Notes under the pieces: model-generated | Told to the model about the DNA's origin: nothing | The model's input: the letters and a program-made list of their open reading frames with translations, nothing else | Database searches by the model: none | Assembly (NCBI GenBank): GCA_022059125.1 | Contig: JAEUWY010000019.1 | Coordinates: 186,001-250,000 of the forward strand | From: Corynespora cassiicola | Lineage: Eukaryota > Ascomycota > Dothideomycetes > Pleosporales > Corynesporascaceae | DNA length: 64,000 nucleotides | Reading direction: 5' to 3' | Shown here: positions 22,192 through 34,014 of the stretch, piece after piece | How positions within the stretch are numbered: position 1 is the stretch's first letter | Layout of the letters: the number at the start of each line of letters is the position of its first letter | Position numbers and translations under genes: made by a program

Positions 22192-23238
22192 ATGTCATCC
22201 ATCGTTGCAGTAGCGGGCGGAACCGGCAAGCTTGGCCGCGCCATTGTCGACGAATTGGTCGCTGCAGGCAGTTTCATGGTGATTGTCCTTGCAAGAAAGG
22301 TACATAAAGTCATGAACGCATCACAGATTCCAAGCTCATGTCTCACCGCAGGCCGATGATGCCCAAGCGAAAGAAATCGGGGCCCGGGTGATCGCGGTCA
22401 ATTATGGCGATGCTGATTCCATTGCAAGTGTGCTCGAGTCGAATGGAGTCGACACGGTCATTTCAACACTCGATTCTCAGGCTGGGCCTGATCCAGAACT
22501 GGCTCTCATCCATGCTTCTGAAAAATCAAACACCACCAAGCGGTACATTCCCAGCACCTGGGGTATCAGCTACACGGCTGAGTAAGTGGGATCATTCCCC
22601 GCCATGCCGCGAGTTTGCTGACGCCTTCCCGTACCAGAGTAGCCGAAAAGTTTCCCTTCTTCAAGCCAAAGTACGATATTCTGCAAAAGCTCAAGAAGGG
22701 CTCATTGGAGCACACGGCCGTCGTCAATGGCTACTTTCTCGACTATTTTATTGCTCCGCATGTCAAGACCTACATGCCTCCCATGCCTCCAGTCCTTGAC
22801 ATCGCGAGCAACAAAGCCGCCATTCCAGGGTCTGGCGATGTCCCCGTCACTTTCACGTACAGCTTTGATATCGGCCGCTTTGTAGCGAAACTTCTTGCCG
22901 CGGACAAATGGGATGCTGAATCATACATTATTGGAGACAAGGTAACTTGGAACCAGTTTCTTCAAATCGCAGAGGAAGCCAAGGGGGCCAAGTTTGACGT
23001 TGCGCATGACTCCTTGGAGACGTTGAAGAGTGGGAAAATTACCGAACTACCTGCTCATCAACATCTCTATGCCTTTTTCCCCAAGGAAGCGCTACAGGGT
23101 CTACTTGCATCCTTTGGTGTCATGTTTGCTGAGGGAGTGTTTGATTTCAAACCTGCTCGCACATTGAACGATATCTTCCCTGATGTCAAATCTAGGGGTG
23201 TTGCCGAACTGGTAAACCAAGCATGGAAGCGTAACTAG
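22192..23238 (+). CDS. NmrA-like / isoflavone-reductase-like NAD(P) protein
   Basis: Atypical SDR of the NmrA/PCBER type, 312 residues in three exons: 22192-22299, 22352-22581 and 22638-23238. The 52- and 56-bp introns (gtacat...ccgcag; gtaagt...taccag) have consistent phases. The N-terminal nucleotide-binding motif is AGGTGKLG (G-x2-G-x2-G, residues 9-15). Later come STLDSQAG, KRYIPSTWG, VVNGYFLDYF and a C-terminal substrate region. Such proteins act as cytosolic reductases or as redox sensors binding NAD(P). The divergent Zn2Cys6 gene is 1.2 kb upstream. Reductase versus sensor cannot be resolved here. Confidence 0.85.
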
Positions 23239-23967
23239 ATTCACTATCCGAGGATAGACCTAAGGTGTCGGAAGTTTCAATACAGTTGGCCACCGTCATT
23301 CACCTAGTATGATCATGTGTGAGAATTTCAATTCCATCCGGAACATTAGATCGGGTACCAGGGTATCACATCATGCAAGGGAATGGCGCTTGGTGGGTTG
23401 TCGGATCCTGGCGGCAGCTTGTGTAAGAAAAACGTTAGCATATGGGTGCCGAGTGGACCTGCATATAAAGTCGACGAACCGAATACCCTATTGATCGAAC
23501 GTCTTCAGGGTATGGACCAAGAAAAGTCCATGAAAAATGGACCACACTGCACCCATCATTTTCAATATATATATATATATATATATATGAAAAGTACAGG
23601 GTAGCGGTCGACGACACAGCAACCTTGATCAGTTCCGAAATTTTGCGTCAACGTTGGACGAGGATCGGCTTACGCTGGGTTTTGGCGGTGTGGCACCTCG
23701 CGCTACTCGCTGCAGAGCACACCATGTTCCAGTTTTACCACGATATGGTGTGTATTTGCAATAATAAGGAGATTACTGTTTACTCCAATTTGGACGTCGT
23801 CCCTATGAATCGGGTACAACCTAATTAGATGTTGACAGTAGTGTTCACCAGATGAAGAAGTGACCGATGCAGATCGGATGTGCACTGATGTCGTCACCCT
23901 CGGTATCCTTCTCTAATTCATTGTTACCCCAACCTGGGCGATTTCTCCAGCGAGTAAAAAATAAAAA
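23239..23967. other. Intergenic
   Basis: No gene seen. Contains an (AT)n tract at 23565-23588. Confidence 0.5.
23565..23588. repeat. (AT)n microsatellite
   Basis: About twelve alternating AT dinucleotides. Confidence 0.8.
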
Positions 23968-24325
23968 CTACGGATGCACAATGCTGTGCTTCTTAACTTT
24001 GTTATGGCTATGATACATCAGGCGCTCGTGATACGTGTCCGTCAAAAAGATGAGGCTGGAATCCTCACTAGAACCACGGTTCATTAAACTCTCTTCGATA
24101 ATTGAACGTAAAAGCCTCACCGCCAAAGCATACGAGAGGGTATCGATGTCATGAGCCACATTGGTCGAAACTGAAATGCCGGCAAGCCTGGCGCCAATAC
24201 TATACTAGTCAGCCACACAAACATGGCGAAGCAGCCCCGCGTACTTTGAACAAGCCTCCCTGGTTCCAGCCGATTTCGAATAGGGTGATAAAAGGCGGCA
24301 GGGCCCAGGCCAGGCTATAGGGCAT
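23968..24325 (-). CDS. Possible two-exon gene or transporter-like fragment
   Basis: Exon 1 (24325-24245) encodes MPYSLAWALPPFITLFEIGW and seven more residues. A 40-bp candidate intron (24244-24205, gtacgc...gactag) joins in phase 0 to exon 2 (24204-23968), reading YSIGARLAGISVSTNVAHDI and ending VKKHSIVHP: 105 residues. The first part looks like a membrane segment, and the A-x-N/DIDTL region has a faint look of NCS1-type permeases. The intron is shorter than usual and the protein far shorter than any permease, so it may be a fragment. Weakly supported. Confidence 0.25.
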
Positions 24326-26072
24326 GATCATATCATACTAGTCCATTCATTGATTTATGAGTGGGACATGATACATTGGAACTGTCCACAAAAAGGTCAA
24401 ACATGGAAGCAAAGCATGGATTGCTTTAGCTCTCTGCTGAAACCACATGGAGCACACTTGGAGAGCTTCCATTATATTTGGTGCGTTTCATTTGTATGAC
24501 AGATGTCCTAGCCAATGTCAATATTGACTCTCTACATGACACTAGAACATGACAACCTCGTGTGCCATGGAGGTCCCCAATGCTGATTGTGTTAATAAAA
24601 TTCCAGATTTTTGTGTGCGGAGTTACTTGCTAGAAAATTGACAAGCTTTTCATTACTTCTTTGAAGTGTTGGCTGGAAGTGGGAGAGCATGCTGAGATTA
24701 TAATTCAAATTATAAATGCTTGCTCACTTGCATTTTTACTTTCACAAGCCGTAGATAACCCTTATATATGATAGTAAGGAACCAAGACTGCGTTCCGTCT
24801 TAGGCGGGAGTCAAGCTGCCACTGGGGCAATGGCTGAGCTTCAACTGCTGCCCTGGATATCTAGCGTTTTTGAACCTGGGCAGGGTGTGGTCTCCACGGT
24901 TATTAAATCTCTCTTCGCGACAAACCGATACCTTGACAGTGAATCAATTACATTTTTCGGATGCGACTACATGAATCAAATTGTGAATCGCATATTTTTC
25001 TCTTCGCCGCGAACAGATCAATGAATATTGAGATGAAGGTTTTACTGGTGCTTCCGAGGACAGGCCCTAATCATCCAGCTCAAGCCTTTCATAATGAAAG
25101 ACGGCCACTCGAACGCTCCAAGGGCCTGTGCTGCTCTTCTTGGGAAACACGCGTCACCATCGAGTGGAGGTGCGGGACAGGTAGTATCTGTGATCCTAGC
25201 GTCAATCAGGAACCACGGTTCTGGTTTTGTTGATTGGAAAGACTGTTTGCACGGCCATACGCTAAGATGCACCACGTCACCTGAAAGCTTGAGCTAATAA
25301 TGATCGCAATCTGTAAAATCTAGCTAGCCTCGCCGATTGGCCAAAGATTCTATACGGAAGATAGAGTAGACGTTTCTGTTGATGTGCGGCACTAGGCATG
25401 CGACGCACCGATTTCCCCAAACGAACATAGGGTCAAAATCTTCAACGAGTCTCCGTGGATACTCCGAATTTTGCACGTATCCTTCTAAGATGAGTTCAAT
25501 GTTTCATTCGCTCGCTGATGTTGGAGAGGGTTTTTGGGGCTTTGCGGAGCATCGAGGCGCCGTGGAAGGAAGCCTTTGCACGGGCCGCCCGGATTACGTC
25601 ATCATCCGAAGCCTTTCCCGACGGCCCCTCACTCCTCTTCTCATCCCTTGCCTCTACCGCTCTGACTCAGCCTTAGTTCAGCCCCATTAACGGCAACAAT
25701 AATCCGCCCAATCTATGCCGCCTCGATGGCGCTCAGTACACTATCCTTCCCAATTATTCCCGATCACGATTCACGCAACAACTCGTCAAGTTATTCCGCT
25801 TGTGGTGTGCGCACACCGCTTGTAATAATATTCTAGGAGAAAGATAATACTATTCTAGGGAAAAGAAAAAAGAAAAAAAGAAAGAGAAACAGCCACAATT
25901 GAAATCAAAGGAGTGGATTTGTATCTCCCAGGCCCATCGGATGATTCGATACTAGTGCTTTTCGCCTCGCTCCAAACGCCTCATACCAGCCCCCAAATCC
26001 CAAATTTCCCATTTTTCATTGTCAAGAGATGGAACTCGTCTGGAATCTCTTGGTTGATCATGAGTTGTGCCA
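24326..26072. other. Gene-poor stretch
   Basis: Short unconvincing frames only. There is a purine-rich tract near 25858-25890 and no repeat family recognised. Confidence 0.4.
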
Positions 26073-26677
26073 TTAATTGGTGCGGCTCGCAGAGGACCAC
26101 GGTCCATCCTGAGCAGTCTCATTGAGCCAACGAGCCAAGGGAGTGCTGTTCGACTGGCTGCTGCCGCCGCCGTTACTGTTTCCGCCATTTCCCTTTTATG
26201 GAGTCAGATCATACTTCGTTCTCGGTACCCAAAACTTACACTCGAACCGGTTGTGTTGCCGTTTCCAGCTCCGTTGCTTGCCTGACCGGATTGACCTTGG
26301 GGGTTGGACATTGCGACGACTCTTTGCTGAAATCTCCGTTGAAAGTTGGCTGCGGAAGTGGCTTGATGCAAAGGGTTGAGAATGAGCTTGGTGCTCTATC
26401 AATCGTGGGCTTGCACTGGAATCTTTATATCCTCTAATATCTCACTCGCACACCACCACATTCTTCCGCCCCCTACATTACCTCCGAGGAGACATCTCGT
26501 ATGTCTTGATGGAAATAAGGCCCGCCCCGTGGAGTTGAAGATTGCGGAACACCAACAGGTGCAACAAGTGGTATGTGCACCCCCACCACGGGATTCAACA
26601 ACGGTCCGTCCCCACTGCGGGAGCCAGTGCCTCTATGAAATCCAAGCGTATCGGGAGGCCGATTGATGATGCCCCGA
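26073..26677 (-). CDS. Spliced hypothetical gene, 3' part (S/G/N-rich tail)
   Basis: Three pieces join in consistent phases on the minus strand: 26677-26482 (starts RGIINRPPDTLGF, ends QDIRDVSSE), 26395-26240 (STKLILNPLHQATSAANF ... NTTGSS) and 26192-26073 (GNGGNSNGGGSSQ ... ending SASRTN). The introns are 86 bp (gtaatg...gatag) and 47 bp (gtaagt...aaaag, with a ctgac branch-like site). The first piece can be preceded by a further exon ending at gtaaac before 26735, whose frame seems broken upstream, so the 5' end is unresolved. The tail is low-complexity Gly/Ser/Asn. No family recognised. Support comes from phase agreement and composition only. Confidence 0.35.
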
Positions 26678-29118
26678 CTCAAGAAGCCCCAAGGGCATCA
26701 CAGGCAGAAGCTCGCATATGCTAGAATTCACCTGATACATTTGCGGGGGTCCAACCAGTAACAGCAATCGACAGGGTTTACAGCCACATCTGGCCTGATT
26801 CAGCCTTGGAGTCCAACATGTGGCCTACACTGGTACGCATTGGTCGACTTCTAGAAAGGCCATGTACTGGTGAAGATGGCTCAGCCTGATGCACGATAAG
26901 GCTTGGAATATGTGGCCATGCGCACGCGTTGTACAGCAGCCCGGGTACTAATCTCCTGGCGATCAGGGATAAGCCCCTTTGAAATTACCAATCTGCCATC
27001 TAACGCAGCCTGATGAGGCAGCGCAGGGTATCCGATTCGGGGATAGCGCCGATGCTGACACCTGGACCCCCCATCTCACGTTTCTCAGCGGGCGGGCGCC
27101 AGCCGGGCGCCAAAATCCGCGAGGCCTGATTGGACACCAATTTGAAGATTGAGACATGCTGAGGGCAATGTTTGCATCTTCATAGTGTTTGTCCTTTGCT
27201 TCCACGAATCTTCTCTGCCCAACATCCAACCCTGGTCGCGATAAGCTTACCCTTCTCCAGAAAACATCTCCACCACCTGCTAGTGCCAATATTCAAGAGA
27301 GGCTTCCGTTCAAGGGTTTTTCTCCGACTCCCGGGGCCAGATGCAAGACAACTGCCTTTACCGGGAATATCCCAACTGCCCAAGCACAGAAGCGGTCCGC
27401 TCGGGCACATGGCCAGAAACCTGGTCTCGGGATCCAGCAGCATCTTGTACGACGGGATAGCAGCATCCCCATGCGAGCCCTACGGAGCGGAATATCATCT
27501 TTTGCATGCGACGTCCTGGTCGCAAAGGGCATAAACGACTGCATTATGGAAAGGCCAAATAGTTCTAAAATACCCCGCAATCGATCGCATAATTCCCAAG
27601 ATTCGCAAAATAAGCCGTCGTCTCTGTTACTTGCATGTAGATGATCATACAGCCTAGATGTGGAGAAATGATCCGGCACTCGAGCTTCGCCACAAGCGCT
27701 ACCTTTGGCAGTAGTGCGCATGTGAATGAGCATCGGGGCTGCAACTGTGGCAGATATCACTGCCATTGGATGCTTTTGCAAGGGTGGCTATAGTTAGGCC
27801 TGGGTTTGAAACGTGCACTGCAATGTCCGACTTTGGCCCCCAAAGTCTCCACCTCTCGGTCACGATACATGATATGGCCAGGTTTTCACCAGAGTTTGCC
27901 TCACTCTAATCTCTCCAAATTACTCGGCTTTTTTTTTCACGTTGCACAGGAAGGTAGCGAAGACTTCAACCACCAAGAGCAAGTTGCGGCCCGATATCCA
28001 CTTACTCGATTGAGAAAGCCTTGCGCGAGCTTGAAATTGACGTGTGGGTAGCACTTGGACTAGACGAAGATCATACCAGTCTGACATCTTGTAATGTTTT
28101 GCTGACTTCGCTTGACCCAATCGTTGATTTTGCCAAACGGGTGCACTTTCGGCTTCGGCCCTCAGTTCCGTGTGATACCAACATCAGCGACAGAACACAG
28201 GTTGCGGGTATATTCTGCGACGGGATTTCATATCGACCACATTAATGTTGCGAGACAAACACAACCATCCAATAAATGCAGTGTCTAAGGCAGTAGGAGG
28301 CAACCAGCGTGGTCGCCGAGGCAGTGTTGACGGGGTCACGATGCGACTACTTGTGTCTTGTGTCAATCCAACACCGCGCTCTGAAAATAGTACTACCATA
28401 TTTTCATACCTTTGAACTCTTCTCCATAGCAATATGAAAGGTTCGGACTGCGAAAAGACCATGGTCTGGTACTATACAGTAGCTCATTCGAGGGGAAATC
28501 AGCTTAATCATCTTTACTGCTCGATTATTTCTCCCGAAAATATCCCAAAATCATGTACAAATGGGCGGTACTGAAGTTCCACTTTCACAGTAATGGTTGT
28601 CAATATCTATAAGAGAATGAGATGGAACAGCCACGCCGGCATTATCCAGAGGCTTCCACATAACCGTTAAGTGAAACGATGCTCAAAACTACACAGTGAG
28701 CGTTTCTATACAAAACATGTGTAGAAGGACAAGTCACATCCTTGGTGGCAAACAAAAGTGAAAATCAGAGTGTGAAGTGCAAGAAACCTAGATAAGCTTA
28801 GCGCGGAACCTTGTGCAGTCAGTTTCGGAGGTTCCTATTGTCACAAAAAAGTATTGTATCAGATCGTTTGCACGTGATATCTCCTGTAGATACCTAGGTA
28901 TAATCCCACCCTCTTCACACATTGAGTTTTCCAATTGCCACCTCGACCCCACAATCCGCTACTCTCTACTAGACCTCTGATAGCTCAACCTCGAATCTCC
29001 TACCTCAATTCAAACACCTCTGGCAGCTTGCTATGACTTTCGCAACCGCGTCAATCTAGACCTACCCATTCATATCCAATAGATTTTCCCATACATTTTT
29101 CCTGGATAGAAGAATTCA
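26678..29118. other. Gene-poor stretch
   Basis: 26.7-27.8 kb has open frames in several phases on both strands; none could be defended as a gene, though part may be eroded 5' exons of the gene at 26073. 27.8-29.1 kb holds nothing recognised apart from the promoter of the gene at 29119. Confidence 0.4.
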
Positions 29119-30135
29119 ATGGCACCAAAACACAAGCGAAAAGCCACCGAAGATGTCTCGACTGGATCGAAGAAACGTGCTCGGAAGACTCCAAGCACCT
29201 TGAATCCCAACCAAGACGTCACCGCGACTACAGAGCCCCGCCCAGCCGCAAAAGTGCCGCTCGAACAGAAGATTTCGCCAGCTGCTCAGACTTCGCGACT
29301 CCTACGCCTGCCAGGAGAGCTCCGAAACATGATCTACAAGCTCGCCCCCACCGCGCCCCACGGCCTCCGATGTCGCTGGCACAAAGGCTTCGATAGAAGG
29401 AAGAGACGACCTGTACTGTTGGCCAATAGCCGAAACAACCAAGTTCTGCACGAAGCGAATCAACTCAAATACGTCTCCCACTTCCTCTACAAGGAGACTG
29501 CAGGCCTCGAAATCCAATACAATGACGTCATCTTCGACTCTGTATCCAAAGAATTTTCTGGTGCGAAAAGCGGCTTCGACATGTTTGTCAACTCCTGCAC
29601 GCCGAGCAAGCTCTCCTGGCTCAAGATGGCCACCATCGACGAGAAAACCGAGGGCACCACGGCGGACTTTATGGAGTGGTTTGAGCCAGAGGCGATGCCG
29701 CATATCATGCGGCTTTTCGAGTTCTGCGCCGCGCATCCAGAGATTACGGTACGGTACCGCGTGCGCGGCTGGTCGTGCAAAAGGAGCGAACGCAGCACTC
29801 TGCTCGGGGTCGTCTTCAGGGCTGCCGCACTCCTGAAGGCGTTCAGGGATGTCGAGATTTATGATGCCATTCCTGTTAGGGAGTATAGACAGGCAGGGTA
29901 CCAAGACGATGCCGTTTTGATGCTGGGGCGGTATGCGGAGGAGGTCAAGCAGTATCGCCATGTGACGAATCTGAGGTTCATGCCGAGGGATGCGCGGTTC
30001 GATTTGACGGGGTATTGGAGGAACTTGAGGGATGTGACGCGGCACCGTTTTCCGGAGGAGGAAGCGGCGTGGAGGAATTTCGGGCATCAGTTCTGGACGA
30101 GGCCGATCAAAGATTGGCATGATAATGGAATTTGA
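29119..30135 (+). CDS. LPGEIRN-family protein, copy A
   Basis: 338 residues, intronless. A basic, lysine-rich N terminus (KHKRK, KKRARK) that could serve as a nuclear signal precedes the family motif RLLRLPGELRNMIYKLA (about residues 60-76). The second family block is NQLKYVSHFLYKETAGLEIQ with a following Y-N-D. A third is FCAAHPEITVRYRVRG, and the C terminus KDWHDNGI resembles those of the other copies. The first motif looks like the F-box/2EXR-type helix pair found at the start of many fungal lineage-expanded proteins (family-level knowledge; binding role inferred). Four relatives lie within 16 kb. Confidence 0.75.
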   Translation: MAPKHKRKATEDVSTGSKKRARKTPSTLNPNQDVTATTEPRPAAKVPLEQKISPAAQTSRLLRLPGELRNMIYKLAPTAPHGLRCRWHKGFDRRKRRPVLLANSRNNQVLHEANQLKYVSHFLYKETAGLEIQYNDVIFDSVSKEFSGAKSGFDMFVNSCTPSKLSWLKMATIDEKTEGTTADFMEWFEPEAMPHIMRLFEFCAAHPEITVRYRVRGWSCKRSERSTLLGVVFRAAALLKAFRDVEIYDAIPVREYRQAGYQDDAVLMLGRYAEEVKQYRHVTNLRFMPRDARFDLTGYWRNLRDVTRHRFPEEEAAWRNFGHQFWTRPIKDWHDNGI

Positions 30136-31822
30136 GTAGAGAGGAAAGGTGTGGTTTTGTCGGGAAATATTTCAAGTACAGGGCGGAATACATTACTTTG
30201 CGTTCTGAGTAGAAATCATCCATCAGCCATATAGCTTCAGGATAGAGATACACACTTGATTAATGCCTGGATTAATCTCATCTCGAATATCGCAATGCAT
30301 TGCTTCTTGGAGGGCCGGTCGCGCTGAATGGCGTATATTGGACAGGGATGCCCTAAGCCACACGTAATATGCTAAGCCTGGCATTCTGGCTGAGCCAGAT
30401 ATGCCAGGCTAGTACGTATGTGAGATATGGAATCATTAGTAGCTCGTAGCTGCATTTTGGCGCATTTCAACATGATGATGTTGACGTTGGTCAGTTGGAA
30501 CCCTGTAACCTATCGAGGCAAGATCCTGCAATAGGCAGGTGGTTAAGATTAGTCATCACCATCCATGTACATATCCGCGACTATGTCGTACAATGAGGGG
30601 ATTGCGGCGTAGCAAAGATGCAAGCAATAAAAGGCTTTTGAAAAGGTGTTCCATGATTTTCCCAGTGTATTCATCTAGGCAGGGTTCAAACACAGAGCTT
30701 CGTATGTTTTGTCCTTTGCTTTTTTGACAGTCTGGTCAGTGTCGCACTACTTGTGCTCCAGTATTGGATTCCCTGCTATCGATGCAGTTACAATATGTTT
30801 TTCGATTCCTACGTGAAAGTCTGGCCGTTATCTGTTGTGCCAGTCCGTCCAATGATCCAAAGTGGCTATAAAATTCGAAAACTCGGGTCACTTTCCAGGT
30901 AATGCGATAGAAGTTCCTGTCGTTCGTCGTGGTCCACTCGCCACCCTACATAAATGTCTGCCTCGAATAACGGCTTGCGCGATGATAACACACCGTTCCG
31001 ACGGATTCGGCATGCCGACCCGCATCCTGCGCGCATCGGCCGACAATATCTGCTCATCTGACAGCCTGGTCTTATACGCACAGCGAAACAGGCGTTTCAA
31101 AATCTGCAAACATATTTCCAGAACGTTGAATCCCAGAAACTATTTGGTCCGAGTAGAACAGAAAATTGGGTGGCGATATTCAACGCAACCAGAGCCTGTG
31201 GTGCTGTCATTTCGGATGAACCTCGACCCCATGCATGACCATGGGATCCCGCCCGACCCGTTCCAGGGATACGGAACCGGAACGTAAAGATGTGGGATAG
31301 CCAGCCAAAATCGTATATCAGGTACATGGGAAACCTGGCCCACGCATGACCGAATGCGAACTCTACCCGCGCAGTTGATGAAGCGACATGCGTCCATTGT
31401 GGGTCCACTTTGACATCTGTTCATGCATGTTTATTGCATGAATTCGGCATCCCACGGTACATCTACCGCCTATATAGATTCGACACGTGTAATGAGGGGC
31501 AAGGCTGAGAATGAAAAGCGGGTAGAGAACGTGCAGATCGTAGATTGAGGGAGGCTGGATACCTTGACCTTTGCCTGCTTGAAGCTAGGCCGTGCGCCTC
31601 GTTTTCTGACGAGAACTGCAGTTGTTCTTGTATAATTGATATTGAGCAGGGAAGCTAACCTATAAGAGCAAATTTCCCTCTCTGGTATTCCTTCTGCGTC
31701 TGGAAAAGTCACGATAGTGCATCAAAACTCCAAATTCTGAACCCGCTCGCCGTCCATCGTGTTACAATAGCCGATTGTTTTGAGAATTTTCTGCCGATTG
31801 CCAACAAAAATCAGAATACTTC
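30136..31822. other. Intergenic
   Basis: No gene supported. Open frames around 30.86-31.42 kb overlap on both strands without recognisable features. Confidence 0.45.
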
Positions 31823-32644
31823 ATGTCACCACGTTACAAAGCATCAATTCAAGTGTCAACGTATGGTTCTCATTATGTTCCTCGCGACTCAGGAAGCACA
31901 GAATCCAGCGCCTGGGTCATTGGACTAGTTTTCGCTATCCTTGCATTCATCTTCGCCCTTGCATGCTGCATATGCCGCAAGCCAGGTCCACGAGGCTACC
32001 CAGGAGATCAGGGCCCGGAAGGTCAAGAAGGCCAGAGAGGCCAAAGGGGAGAGAGGGGGGAGAGAGGCCTTCAAGGGGAGCAAGGTATAATGGGGCATTA
32101 CGGTCCCATAGGTTCACAAGGCCCACAAGGCCAGCAGGGCCAGCAAGGCTCACAAGGCCTACAAGGCCCACGAGGCGATCCAGGTCCGCAGGGCCAGCAG
32201 GGCCTTCGAGGTCCAACAGGATCTCAAGGGATTCAAGGATTTCAGGGTGTACAAGGCTCACATGGTGTTCCTGGGCCGGCCGGAGCTCAGGGGCCTCCAG
32301 GACCTCGCGGAAATCCCGGATTAGATGGACTTCAAGGCCCAGCAGGACTTCCAGGTCTCGATGGGAGACCTGGCGCTGATGGAACTCAGGGGAGACCTGG
32401 GGTTGATGGCAGTCAGGGGAGACCTGGAGTTGATGGGAAAGACGGAATTGACGGAATTGACGGAATTGACGGCCGAGATGGAAGGGATGGGCGAGACGGA
32501 TTGAGCGGATTATGTGGGCACGGAGGTTGTGGTGGCAGCTGTCAGAAACTACCTGCAGGTTGTAGATGCGATAAGGGAAGCAAGAAACGCTGTTGTTCTC
32601 GAGAGGGCCCACACGATAAAGCATCACATAGTGATACTTCATAG
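31823..32644 (+). CDS. Collagen-like single-pass membrane protein
   Basis: 273 residues, intronless. The N-terminal 30 residues are polar, residues 31-51 form one hydrophobic helix ([19 protein letters not shown]), and residues 55-234 are about 60 uninterrupted Gly-X-Y triplets. They start G-P-R and move from Q/R/E-rich units, through Pro-containing ones, to G-I-D and G-R-D runs. The last 40 residues are Cys-rich ([23 protein letters not shown]). The layout predicts a type-II protein with the triple-helix stalk outside the cell, like bacterial or metazoan membrane collagens. True collagen-like proteins are uncommon in fungi; a homotrimer is an inference. Hydroxylation need not be present. The repeat DNA is near-identical at 32370-32430, showing slippage-type growth. 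Confidence 0.8.
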   Translation: MSPRYKASIQVSTYGSHYVPRDSGSTESSAWVIGLVFAILAFIFALACCICRKPGPRGYPGDQGPEGQEGQRGQRGERGERGLQGEQGIMGHYGPIGSQGPQGQQGQQGSQGLQGPRGDPGPQGQQGLRGPTGSQGIQGFQGVQGSHGVPGPAGAQGPPGPRGNPGLDGLQGPAGLPGLDGRPGADGTQGRPGVDGSQGRPGVDGKDGIDGIDGIDGRDGRDGRDGLSGLCGHGGCGGSCQKLPAGCRCDKGSKKRCCSREGPHDKASHSDTS

Positions 32645-33093
32645 CACGATACCCAACATTCGCAGTCATCTTGAGAACTAATATGCACAAAGGAGCTGTT
32701 CTGGGATAAACTTATTGCAATGAACTATGATCTAATCTCATTACAGGATTTAGGTAAACTAAAGGAGGCTGAAATTGTAGCTTAAGGAATTTTAGGGCCC
32801 TATTTTCGAGCCGGTGAAAGTTGTTAAAAAATAGTATTGATTATTTGTGTAAACTGACACTGGAATATCCATGTTCACACTCTCTACGCGAATTCAAACA
32901 CTTTGTAGTGTACGGACATAGAGTTCATTAAGATTGCCATTTTTATGGGTTAATATCTATTAAAGAAGATTGTAATCGACATGATAAGCTTCCGGCTTTC
33001 CATACAAAACTTGTCACTCCATATGTAATCTAATACGACTCCGAATTCACTCTAATCAAGGAGCTATAAACCGAATCGATACCACCAGATGAA
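32645..33093. other. Intergenic, AT-rich
   Basis: 3' flanks of the collagen-like gene and of the pseudogene; nothing seen. Confidence 0.5.
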
Positions 33094-34014
33094 TTAAGTC
33101 TTTAAATGGAGCCAGTGATTTGATTCAGCAGTCGTATATATGGAGGGGATCACAAAAGCATCGTCAGCAATACCGTTCAGAGTTGCCTCGTCGTAGATCA
33201 TCACGGGAAGAATCTTGAGATTCGGAACCGTGGTCCTCGCCACATGCTTTGCTTCTTCCCACAAATCTGTCATCATCCGCCTGCTATGGGGCAGGCCAGG
33301 CACTGGTAGCACCAACTTACGTTTGGAAACCAACCCTTTGTGAACATCAATGATTAACGATTCCATCTCTACCAGCCACCTGATAGCCGTCTTTTTTCCG
33401 TGAGGAGGTACGATCTTGCTGTTGATTAGATATTTTACCTCCAATTTCGGATTGGCGACACAAACCTGAGCAGCTAGCTTAACAAATCTGTTCTTTTTGT
33501 CGTTATAAGTATGACGGTCGTTTGGGTTTGAACGTAGAACCACTGATGTGAGCCACTTCGATCGAGGCGAGTAATCGCAAAGTTTGAGGAAATCGTCGAG
33601 CAGGGACGCATGAACCCAGAACGGTCTAGAAGCGTACAAATATAGATATCGGCAGTATACCGAAAATTAAGACATGTGATCCGCTCAGGTCGTGAAAACG
33701 ACCTCGTTGTACTTTAGCTCCATGCCAGCAGTCTCTTTGTGCAACCGCTTGCAAACATACTTTAGTCGGTTGAACTCGAATGTACCATGCATAAGAGCTG
33801 GAATAATGCTCCTCTTCCGCATGATCAACTTCTCCGTCTTCGCTACAGCTGTTCCTTTGAGCCTATTATAGTCTTGTAATCTCAAATGAAGCGTAATGCG
33901 ATAGTCAAGCTGTCCGGAACCTGAAGCGAGAGCATACTCATAGATTCTGTTTCGTATTTTGCCCGGAAGATCCAAGAATCGAAATGGCTGAGCATTCGAG
34001 CTTACTTGATCCAT
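33094..34014 (-). pseudogene. LPGEIRN-family copy B, two in-frame stops
   Basis: From ATG 34014 the frame carries FRFLDLPGKIRNRIYEYALA and NRLKYVCKRLHKETAGMELK, reaching Y-N-E-V-V-F. It then meets TGA at 33687-33685 and TAA at 33672-33670, and continues in the very same frame to 33094 with FWVHASLLDDFLKLCDY, a V-A-N-P-K-L-E-V-K-Y block and the C-terminal part. Paralogs read straight through this region with no intron, and no GT-AG pair removes both stops in phase. It is therefore a nonsense-mutated copy. One stop could come from CAA to TAA and the other from CGA to TGA, both C-to-T. About 306 codons total. Confidence 0.7.

Noticed and set aside
27189..27781. Overlapping 151- and 162-codon frames on opposite strands
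   Set aside because: Both open because of composition; neither has recognisable motifs or splice context.
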